Source: Deltaproteobacteria bacterium UBA6601
Lineage (GTDB): Bacteria > Myxococcota_A > UBA796 > UBA9615
Direction of reading: 5' to 3'
Assembly (NCBI GenBank): GCA_002433485.1
Contig: DJIF01000072.1
Span: forward strand, 1-43,188
Length of the DNA: 43,188 nucleotides
Shown: positions 1-6,263 of the stretch, piece after piece
How positions within the stretch are numbered: position 1 is the first letter of the stretch
How the letters are laid out: the number at the start of each line of letters is the position of its first letter
Translations under genes and position numbers: made by a program
Notes under the pieces: generated by a model
What the model was told of the DNA's origin: nothing
Seen by the model: only the letters and a program-made list of their open reading frames with translations
The model's database searches: none

Positions 1-150
1 GGTGTCGTCATCATCTGCGGTGTCATCATCATCGGTCACCGCGTCGACCAGCAGCACTCCCAGCGGGTCGCAGCCACCGCTCAGTAGGGCGATGGTCAGC
101 AGCCACCAAGGCAGCCTTTTTGCGGTCATCGCCAGCATCTCTGGTCGCAT
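1..150 (-). CDS. Lipoprotein with Asp-rich linker, N-terminal part only (runs off the left edge)
   Basis: The ATG at 150 opens a frame that stays open to the window edge (50 codons). An AGGA lies about 7 bases upstream. The product has a basic N-terminus, a hydrophobic stretch (WWLLTIALL) and a lipobox LSGGC with the lipidated Cys at residue 27. It then enters an acidic run DDDDTADDDDT. This is a classic lipoprotein signal peptide followed by a low-complexity acidic linker, the same kind of tail as in several other secreted proteins of this window. It starts 4 bases after the wecB stop on the same strand, so the two are probably co-transcribed. The mature domain is outside the window and its function is unknown. 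Later ATGs at residues 5 and 8 are alternative starts. Confidence 0.75.
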   Translation of the reverse strand, partial: MRPEMLAMTAKRLPWWLLTIALLSGGCDPLGVLLVDAVTDDDDTADDDDT

Positions 151-154
151 GGGC

Positions 155-1339
155 TCATCCTACGACTCTGAGCGGGCTCGTGCCCAGGCGGATCGACTCT
201 GCAGCCTGTGCCAGCTCGCCGGTGTCGGCGAAGCCTCGACTGGCAGGAATCGAGATGCTTGGGCTACGTCCGGCGATGAACTCCAGCAGCGCGGTGATCC
301 GCTCTGCCGCCCGGCCATCTCCGTAGCTCTCCATGGTGGCTTGCACTTCGCTTGCGCGGGCCTTTTGGTGGTGCTCGATGGCCTCAAGTACCCGCTGTTT
401 GAGCCCTTCGGGGCGCTGTGGTCTATGAAGCCTGTTTAGCCCGCCTAATAGCGACTCGGGCCGGTCGGTTCGTGCGCGCAGGGTGACGCAGGGGCGCCCC
501 GCGCTGGCAGCTTCTTCCTGTACGCCCCCACTGTCGGTGATCACCACGCTTGCTCGCCGGAGCAGGCCACAAAAGCTGGGGTAGGACAGCGGCCCCAGCG
601 GCTGAAGATTGGCCGGGAGCTTCTGACCTTGAAGTCGCTCTTGAGTGCGCGGGTGAACCGGAAACAGCAACTGCATCGGTAGCTCGCCCAGATGTTTCAG
701 GATGGCCGAGAGGAGCTGAGGTCGGTCCACTGTGTCTGGGCGGTGTAGGGTCAGCAGTGCAAAGGGACTGTTTTCTGTCAGGCCTGCTGGTAGGGGGGGG
801 CAGTTCGTCTGAGCGCCAAACCGCTGCCAGGCATCGACCACCAGGTTACCGACCACCGGGCAGCTATCGGCCGGGTAGCCTTCGAGGTGGGTAAGGATCC
901 AGCGCGAAAGCACTGTAGGGGCCAGGCGCAGCTGAGCCAGTCGGTCGACTTCTACTCGATTGCGCTCTTCGACCATTGAGCTATCAAAGGAGCGGATACC
1001 AGCTTCGATGTGCAGCATTGTCGAGCCGATGAGTGCTGCAGCTCGAGCAGCAGCAAGGGTGGAGTTGGTGTCGCCATAGACCAGCACCAGATCGGGCCCG
1101 AGGCCTTCTAATGCCGAGCGTAGCGCCCGAGTCAGCGTGCTGATGTCGCTGCTGCGTACATCCAGTTGGATCTCGGGGAGGGGGCTCTCCATGGTCCCGA
1201 ACAACTCGCCGACCATCGCTGGACTGAAGTGTTGGCCTGTGAACAGGTAGTGGTGTTCGAAGCGCGGCCGCAGCAAAGGCACCAGGGGGGCCAGCTTGAT
1301 GAGTTCGGGGCGGGTGCCCGCGACAGTAACGATCCGCAC
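155..1339 (-). CDS. wecB: UDP-N-acetylglucosamine 2-epimerase (non-hydrolysing)
   Basis: This cytoplasmic enzyme interconverts UDP-GlcNAc and UDP-ManNAc, giving ManNAc-type precursors for surface polysaccharide. The 394-residue product has the usual family length. It shows the ordered family motifs GTRPE near the N-terminus, YGDTNS, the EAGIRSFD loop, MVEERNRVEVD, LLTLHRP, FPVHPRT and the nucleotide-binding DSGGVQEEA. All sit in a GT-B fold layout. The last 40 or so residues (after LEFIAGR) are extra and look unstructured. No dehydrogenase (wecC) or glycosyltransferase lies next to it here, so the polysaccharide served cannot be named. The next gene on the same strand is a lipoprotein starting 4 bases downstream. 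The family assignment is secure; the exact substrate is inferred from the family. Confidence 0.92.
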   Translation of the reverse strand: MRIVTVAGTRPELIKLAPLVPLLRPRFEHHYLFTGQHFSPAMVGELFGTMESPLPEIQLDVRSSDISTLTRALRSALEGLGPDLVLVYGDTNSTLAAARAAALIGSTMLHIEAGIRSFDSSMVEERNRVEVDRLAQLRLAPTVLSRWILTHLEGYPADSCPVVGNLVVDAWQRFGAQTNCPPLPAGLTENSPFALLTLHRPDTVDRPQLLSAILKHLGELPMQLLFPVHPRTQERLQGQKLPANLQPLGPLSYPSFCGLLRRASVVITDSGGVQEEAASAGRPCVTLRARTDRPESLLGGLNRLHRPQRPEGLKQRVLEAIEHHQKARASEVQATMESYGDGRAAERITALLEFIAGRSPSISIPASRGFADTGELAQAAESIRLGTSPLRVVG

Positions 1340-1423
1340 GTTCTCTCCTGATGCTCGACTGTTCTCTTGCGATGCAGCCTACCTGGGAGTAGAGCAGGGT
1401 GGGCAGCTTGACCAGAGCTGCTT

Positions 1424-2461
1424 ATGGTTACCAGGATTTATCACGACCTGGAGTGGAGCGCAGTGGAGATCGTCCCCAGAGCCAGCAGAATGCCGTTGAG
1501 CGTGGCGCCGATGATGAAGGTCACAGACCGACACTTCCGTCGCTTCGTGCGCTGCCTGACCCGCCGTACGCTGCTTTATACCGAGATGGTGACGACTGGC
1601 GCCTTGCTTCGCGGTGACACCGAGCGTTGGTTGGGCTTCTCTGCCATTGAGCGGCCGCTTGCCCTCCAGCTCGGTGGGGATGACCCCGGGGATCTGGCGC
1701 GCTGCGCTCGGCTTGCCGAGGAGCGGGGCTATGACGAGGTCAACCTCAATGTGGGCTGTCCGAGCCCAAGGGTTCAGACTGGCAATTTTGGTGCCTGTCT
1801 TATGGAGCAGCCCCAGCGAGTCGCTGAGGCCGTGGCCGAGATGCGTGCCGCGGTGACCATTCCGGTGACCGTCAAGCACCGCATCGGGGTGGATGCACTG
1901 GACCGTTACGAGGACATGGCTCGGTTTGTTGAGGTGGTCGCTGAGAGTGGCTGTGATCGTTTTATCGTTCATGCACGCAAAGCTTGGCTGAAGGGGCTCA
2001 GCCCTAAAGAGAATCGGACCATCCCACCGCTTCGCTATGGTGATGTTCATCAGCTCAAGACCCAGTTTCCGGCACTGCTGGTGGAAATTAACGGCGGTTT
2101 TGCTGGGCTCGACGCGATTCTTGAGCAGCTGCAGTGGGTCGACGGAGTGATGGTGGGTAGGGCTGCTGACAGTGATCCTTATCTGCTGGCAGAGGTCGAT
2201 CGTGAGGTTTTTGGCGATCGATCTGGCCCGGTTCCCAGCCGCGCGCAGGTGGTTCAGGAGATGTCCGTGTACATCGCTGAGTGGCTAACTCAGGGCCTGC
2301 CGCTGCATCGGGTTACCCGACACATGCTGGGTTTGTATCGTGGTTGTAGTGGGGCCCGCGCCTGGCGCCGTACCTTGAGCGAGCGAGGAGCGGACCCGAG
2401 CGCAGGCCTTGAAGTCTTGACTCAAGCCATGGCCCAGGTGGACGGGGCAGCTCCGTTTTGA
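1424..2461 (+). CDS. dusA: tRNA-dihydrouridine(20/20a) synthase DusA
   Basis: This flavoenzyme reduces uridine at positions 20/20a of the tRNA D-loop using FMN and NADPH. The sequence matches DusA specifically rather than DusB or DusC: SVAPMMKVTDRHFRR, LLYTEMVTTGALL, LALQLGGDDP, RGYDEVNLNVGCPSPRVQ with catalytic Cys112, FGACLM, TVKHRIGVD, FIVHARKAWLKGLSPKENR, DGVMVGRAA and ITRHMLGL-like VTRHMLGLYRG. The length, 345 residues, is normal. The first ATG (1424) lacks a good ribosome site. An internal ATG at 1490, just before SVAPMM, is an equally plausible start and would give 323 residues. A hairpin follows 5 bases after the stop. The gene stands alone between divergent wecB and a c-di-GMP gene. 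Confidence 0.95.
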   Translation: MVTRIYHDLEWSAVEIVPRASRMPLSVAPMMKVTDRHFRRFVRCLTRRTLLYTEMVTTGALLRGDTERWLGFSAIERPLALQLGGDDPGDLARCARLAEERGYDEVNLNVGCPSPRVQTGNFGACLMEQPQRVAEAVAEMRAAVTIPVTVKHRIGVDALDRYEDMARFVEVVAESGCDRFIVHARKAWLKGLSPKENRTIPPLRYGDVHQLKTQFPALLVEINGGFAGLDAILEQLQWVDGVMVGRAADSDPYLLAEVDREVFGDRSGPVPSRAQVVQEMSVYIAEWLTQGLPLHRVTRHMLGLYRGCSGARAWRRTLSERGADPSAGLEVLTQAMAQVDGAAPF

Positions 2462-2466
2462 GCAGA

Positions 2467-2495
2467 GGAAAAGCTCGTAATTTCTAGCTTTTTCC
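2467..2495 (+). terminator. Inverted repeat just after dusA (weak intrinsic terminator or operator)
   Basis: GGAAAAGCT at 2467-2475 pairs with AGCTTTTTCC at 2486-2495 across a 10-base loop, with one unpaired T. The 3' arm carries five Ts. The position, 5 bases past the dusA stop, fits a terminator, but the stem is AT-rich and there is no separate U tract beyond it. It also lies upstream of the c-di-GMP gene at 2534, so it could be an operator. Confidence 0.35.
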
Positions 2496-2533
2496 GTAAA
2501 CTATATGGCGCACTAGTCTCGAACAAGGCTGAT

Positions 2534-3970
2534 ATGACCAACGAACTGGCAGATTCTTCCCTCGATCGAGAGCGCTTTCGCGTGTTGCTGGAGTCTGGGG
2601 CGCCCATTGAGCAGCTCTTGCAGGAGCTGGCTCAGGAATTCGAGCGACAGCTTCAGGATCGGGCGCGTTTTGATCCGCTGACTTCGCTGCCCAATCGGGG
2701 TCTATTTCTGGATCGATTGGAGCAGGCTCTCGAGCTGTGTCGCGAGCACGGTCGGGAGCTGGCGGTGGTGCTGTTGGATCTGGACAATTTCAAGATGGTC
2801 AACGACAGCCTAGGTCACGTTCAGGGTGACGCGTTGTTGGCAGCGGTCGGTGCGCGCTTGCGCCGCTCCATTCGGGCGACTGATACCCTGGCTCGCCTTG
2901 GCGCCGATGAGTTTGCCCTGTTGTTGCCGGTCTCTTCAGCCGACACTGCCGCTAAGGTCGTGGCCAAGTTGCTGGGCTTGTTGAGGCGGCCTTTTGCCTT
3001 GGGAGGCAGGGAGATCTTCCAGACCATCAGTGCCGGCATCAGCATGTTTCCGGCCAATAGCGGTCAGCCCGAGGAGCTCCTGCGCTGTGCCGATACTGCG
3101 CTCTATGTGGCCAAGTCACAGGGGCGGGATAGCTTTCGCTTCTACAGCCCTGCGATGAACGAGGAGGCCAGCGAGCGCCTCGCCCTTGAAACAGCGCTTA
3201 GGCGCTCGCTCACCGATGGGGGCTTTGTCCTTCACTACCAGGCCCGGGTGGATCTCAGCAGCGGCCGGATCACTGGTGTCGAGGCCCTGATTCGTTGGCA
3301 TCACCCTGAGTTTGGCATGCTGTTACCGGGGCGCTTTCTCTCGGTCGCCAAGGCGGCTGGCTTGATGCCGGCGATTGGTGAGCTGGTGCTGCGACAGGCT
3401 GCTCGTCAGGTTGGCGAGTGGCGTCGTGCCGGGCTGTTGGATGTCTCGGTTGCGGTCAATCTGTCGGCCAGTCAGTTCCAGTTTGACGATTTGGTCGATC
3501 TGGTCTCTGAGGTGATCGAGTCGGAGGGCCTGGACGCCGGCTGGTTGGAGCTGGAGATTACCGAGGATGCTCTCATTGACGACATGGTTGGAGCGACTCG
3601 CCAGCTTGAGCGACTCAAGGAGTTTGATGGCCTTAAGGTGGCCATTGATGACTTCGGCACCGGCTACTCATCGCTGGGCTACCTTAAGCAGCTGCCGGTC
3701 GACATCCTTAAGATAGATCGCAGCTTTATCAGTGACATTACAGGTGATGTTGATACTGCCGATGTGGCAATCGTCAAGACCGTGATCGCGCTGGGTCGGA
3801 ACATGGGCCTGCGGGTGGTTGCGGAGGGGGTCGAGACCGAAGAGCAGATGGAGATCTTGCGAGCGCTGGACTGTGACGAGGCCCAGGGCTTTCTGTTTGC
3901 CCATCCAGAGCCAGCTGCTGCGCTCACTGAGCACCTCGAGCGGGGCCGTATTGAAGCCCCGACAGGCTGA
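2534..3970 (+). CDS. GGDEF-EAL protein, probable c-di-GMP phosphodiesterase with degenerate cyclase domain
   Basis: The order is a short N-terminal helix (about residues 1-42), a GGDEF domain (about 43-205) and an EAL domain (about 215-470). The cyclase signature reads GADEF at 123-127, so its second Gly is replaced, while the inhibitory-site RATD (RxxD) just before it is kept. The EAL domain looks complete: EALIRW at 250, VNLSASQF, ELEITE, DDFGTGYSS, KIDRSFI, AEGVETEEQ and AQGFLF. From family knowledge this predicts hydrolysis of c-di-GMP to pGpG, with the GGDEF half acting as a GTP or c-di-GMP sensor. There are no membrane segments and no PAS or GAF domain, so it should be soluble. The downstream reductase gene starts within or just after its 3' end. 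Confidence 0.9.
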   Translation: MTNELADSSLDRERFRVLLESGAPIEQLLQELAQEFERQLQDRARFDPLTSLPNRGLFLDRLEQALELCREHGRELAVVLLDLDNFKMVNDSLGHVQGDALLAAVGARLRRSIRATDTLARLGADEFALLLPVSSADTAAKVVAKLLGLLRRPFALGGREIFQTISAGISMFPANSGQPEELLRCADTALYVAKSQGRDSFRFYSPAMNEEASERLALETALRRSLTDGGFVLHYQARVDLSSGRITGVEALIRWHHPEFGMLLPGRFLSVAKAAGLMPAIGELVLRQAARQVGEWRRAGLLDVSVAVNLSASQFQFDDLVDLVSEVIESEGLDAGWLELEITEDALIDDMVGATRQLERLKEFDGLKVAIDDFGTGYSSLGYLKQLPVDILKIDRSFISDITGDVDTADVAIVKTVIALGRNMGLRVVAEGVETEEQMEILRALDCDEAQGFLFAHPEPAAALTEHLERGRIEAPTG

Positions 3971-3995
3971 GCTTAAGGCCACAGAAGGGCCTTCT

Positions 3996-4451
3996 TTGTT
4001 GCTGCAACGGGTGGTCTCCTTGCTCGAAGGTGAAGGGGATTGGATTGCGGCCCTGGCCACGGTTGCCTGTGAGGTCCATCACAGCAGTGATCGGTTTCAT
4101 TGGACCGGTTTCTATCGATTGCAGGGTGGTGAGCTGGTGATTGGTCCCTACCAGGGTGGTCACGGCTGCCTGCGCATCCCACTGGAGCGGGGGATCTGCG
4201 GCGCCGCTGCCCGCAGCCGTGCAACGCAGCGGGTTGCTGATGTGTCGACTCGACCGGATCACATCGCCTGTTCGACCAGCACTCGCTCTGAACTGGTCGT
4301 CCCCGTCCTTGATGAGGATGGGGTGCTGCTGGCGGTGCTGGACATCGACTCCGATCTTCCGGCTGCTTTTACGGCACAAGATCAGCGGGAGATGGAGGCC
4401 ATTTGCGCTGAGCTTGGTCGTCGCTTTTCCGGTCACCAGCATCTGGCATGA
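3996..4451 (+). CDS. msrC: Free methionine-(R)-sulfoxide reductase (GAF-domain fRMsr)
   Basis: This single GAF-domain enzyme repairs free Met-R-sulfoxide using thioredoxin-type reductant. Motifs are HWTGFY, ELVIGPYQG, GCLRIPLERGICGAAA, HIAC and a C-terminal LAVLDIDSD. With the start chosen here the three cysteines fall at 58, 68 and 92, spaced 10 and 24 residues apart, the same spacing as catalytic Cys84, Cys94 and Cys118 of the E. coli enzyme (recalled). The start is uncertain. TTG at 3996 has an AGAAGGG site 6 bases upstream and gives 151 residues. TTG at 3951 in the same frame would overlap the EAL gene and give 166. It is probably translated from the same mRNA as the GGDEF-EAL gene. I see no missing residue. 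Confidence 0.87.
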   Translation: MLLQRVVSLLEGEGDWIAALATVACEVHHSSDRFHWTGFYRLQGGELVIGPYQGGHGCLRIPLERGICGAAARSRATQRVADVSTRPDHIACSTSTRSELVVPVLDEDGVLLAVLDIDSDLPAAFTAQDQREMEAICAELGRRFSGHQHLA

Positions 4452-4560
4452 TGGGATGGCAGCGCAGCTGAGGCGCCGCTGTGCTGGGGGAGCCCTGTTT
4501 GGCAGGCTCTCACTTCGATTTTGAATTGAGAGCTCAGCTCTTCTGCACCTTGGGGCCCTG

Positions 4561-5940
4561 ATGGCCAGATCGCGAATTCGATATGAATGCGGCGCTTGTG
4601 GATACCAGAGCCCTAAGTGGTTGGGCAGGTGTCCTGACTGCAAGGAGTGGAACACCCTGGTTGAGGCGATGCCTCCGCCCGCCGACCCCACTGCAGGCTC
4701 CATTCGCGCGCGGGGCGAGCGCAGCCTGACCGAGGCAGCCCCGGTCCCGATCACTGAGGTGGGCAACGCAGTTGAAGATGCCCGGGTGGTGACCGGCATC
4801 GAGGAGTTTGATCGCATCCTTGGTGGTGGTCTGGTGCGGGGTAGTATCACTCTGGTTGGAGGCGAGCCTGGGGTCGGGAAGTCGACTCTGCTACTGCAGG
4901 CAGCGATGTCGGTAGCCAGTGCCGGGAACGCTGTCCTCTACGCCTCAGGTGAGGAGTCTAAGGCTCAGGTGAGCGAGCGGGCCCGGCGCCTGGGTGTACC
5001 CAGTGACCAGCTTTTTATTCAGGCTGAGACTGACCTTGGCAGGATCCTCGCTGCCAGCGACAAGCTGGATCCTCAGGTCGTGGTGTTGGACTCGGTGCAG
5101 ACGGTCTTCGTTGCCGAGCTGGGTGGAACCATCGGCAATGTCTCTCAGGTGCGGGAGGTGACATCTAGGCTGGTGCAGCACGCAAAGTCGACCGGAAGGG
5201 TCGTGCTGGTGGTCGGGCATGTGACCAAGGGCGGTCAGCTCGCTGGGCCCCGAACCCTGGAGCATCTGGTCGACACCGTCATCTACTTTGAAGGCGGCAG
5301 TCACCCACCGTATCGGGTGTTGCGCAGTGAGAAGAATCGCTTTGGCGCTACCGGTGAGCTGGGGCTGTTTGAGATGGCTGAGAGTGGCCTGAAGAGCGTC
5401 TCTGAGCCTTCGGGGGTGTTGCTCAGAGACCGCGCTGAGGGTCGGCCTGGAACGGTGGTTACTGCTTCCATGGAGGGGAGCAGACCCTTGCTCATTGAGG
5501 TCCAGTCCCTGGTGGCGCCAGGCTTTCCGGGCTCGGTTCGTCGCAGTGCGTTGGGCGTCGACGCTGGCCGCTTAGCCATGTTGGTCGCGGTGCTGGCGAA
5601 GGCCGACTACGTACTTCATGACCAAGACATCTTCGTCAATGTTGTTGGAGGCCTTCGGATCACTGAGACCGCAGCGGACCTCGCGGTCGCCGCTGCGGTG
5701 GTCAGCAGCTTGATGGGAAAAGCCATCGGCAGCGACTGGCTGGTCCTCGGAGAGGTCGGCCTGACCGGCGAGGTGCGTCAGGTGGCTCGCCTCGGTCGAC
5801 GGTTGGAAGAAGCTCGCCGGCATGGTTTCTGTCGGGCGCTGCTGCCGCGCCTGCCAGAGGCTCATCCCATTCCTGATGGTCTGACATGCTTCGAGGCCGG
5901 CAGCCTCGAGCAGGCTATGCAACTCTTGTTCGAGGCCTGA
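4561..5940 (+). CDS. radA: DNA repair protein RadA (Sms)
   Basis: This is a RecA-like, DnaB-like ATPase that drives branch migration during recombination. The 459-residue product has the full family layout: an N-terminal C4 zinc finger (CGAC at 10-13, CPDC at 24-27), Walker A GEPGVGKST at 101-109, the Walker B region VVVLDSVQ near 173-180, the RadA-specific KNRFG at 258-262, and a C-terminal Lon-protease-like domain without catalytic Ser-Lys (for example GLRITETAADLAVAAA and GEVGLTGEVR). No key residue is missing. It lies about 110 bases after the reductase gene on the same strand. It ends 16 bases before the stop of an opposing lipoprotein gene, so the two converge tightly. Confidence 0.97.
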   Translation: MARSRIRYECGACGYQSPKWLGRCPDCKEWNTLVEAMPPPADPTAGSIRARGERSLTEAAPVPITEVGNAVEDARVVTGIEEFDRILGGGLVRGSITLVGGEPGVGKSTLLLQAAMSVASAGNAVLYASGEESKAQVSERARRLGVPSDQLFIQAETDLGRILAASDKLDPQVVVLDSVQTVFVAELGGTIGNVSQVREVTSRLVQHAKSTGRVVLVVGHVTKGGQLAGPRTLEHLVDTVIYFEGGSHPPYRVLRSEKNRFGATGELGLFEMAESGLKSVSEPSGVLLRDRAEGRPGTVVTASMEGSRPLLIEVQSLVAPGFPGSVRRSALGVDAGRLAMLVAVLAKADYVLHDQDIFVNVVGGLRITETAADLAVAAAVVSSLMGKAIGSDWLVLGEVGLTGEVRQVARLGRRLEEARRHGFCRALLPRLPEAHPIPDGLTCFEAGSLEQAMQLLFEA

Positions 5941-5956
5941 GCAGGCTCGAGGCGTG

Positions 5957-6148
5957 CTACATGGCAGAGTCGTCGTCGTCGCCCATAGCCATGCAATGGG
6001 AATCACCGCCATCATGAATGTGGCACATCTGGCCATCGGGGCAGTCGGCGTCGGTGGTGCATTCCGGATCGGTGCCACCGCAGGCGATCATCAGCCAGGT
6101 AGTGCTGGCAACCAGGGTCGAGGCGAATATGAGAGAGCTGAGTTTCAT
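5957..6148 (-). CDS. Small Cys-rich lipoprotein with GDDDDSAM C-terminus
   Basis: A 63-residue secreted peptide of unknown function. The start at 6148 is set by a GGAG about 10 bases upstream and by the signal peptide it opens: MKLSS, a hydrophobic core, then LMIAC with the lipidated Cys at residue 23. The mature part is about 40 residues with a Cys-rich segment (ECTTDADCPDGQMC, then HC) resembling the short disulfide modules often seen in myxobacterial secreted proteins. It ends in MAMGDDDDSAM. It lies about 115 bases downstream of the MopE-repeat gene on the same strand and could be the end of that operon. The frame extends upstream to 6337, but that part has no signal-like or conserved character and covers the hairpin at 6226-6251. 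Confidence 0.72.
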   Translation of the reverse strand: MKLSSLIFASTLVASTTWLMIACGGTDPECTTDADCPDGQMCHIHDGGDSHCMAMGDDDDSAM

Positions 6149-6225
6149 TGTGCAATTACTCCGTTGGGCTTTCGCTGCCGGCCGGCAAGCTGCCCGCTTA
6201 ATCGTTAAGTTTAGAATAGTAGACA

Positions 6226-6259
6226 CCGGCCCCGGGGTCGTCTGGGGCCGGCTTTTTTT
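6226..6259 (+). terminator. Intrinsic terminator (plus-strand orientation)
   Basis: CCGGCCCC at 6226-6233 pairs perfectly with GGGGCCGG at 6244-6251 over a 10-base loop, and a run of seven Ts follows at 6253-6259. This is a textbook rho-independent terminator for plus-strand transcription, although the flanking genes on both sides are on the minus strand. On the minus strand only a weak pyrimidine-rich tract follows the stem. Confidence 0.65.
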
Positions 6260-6263
6260 CTGC

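Noticed and set aside
2497..2507. AT-rich TAAACTATATG as the -10 of a promoter for the GGDEF-EAL gene
   Set aside because: No acceptable -35 sequence lies 16-18 bases upstream.
3924..4850. A 308-codon minus-strand frame over the reductase and radA genes
   Set aside because: It covers two well-conserved plus-strand genes and translates to a Pro/Arg-rich sequence without motifs.
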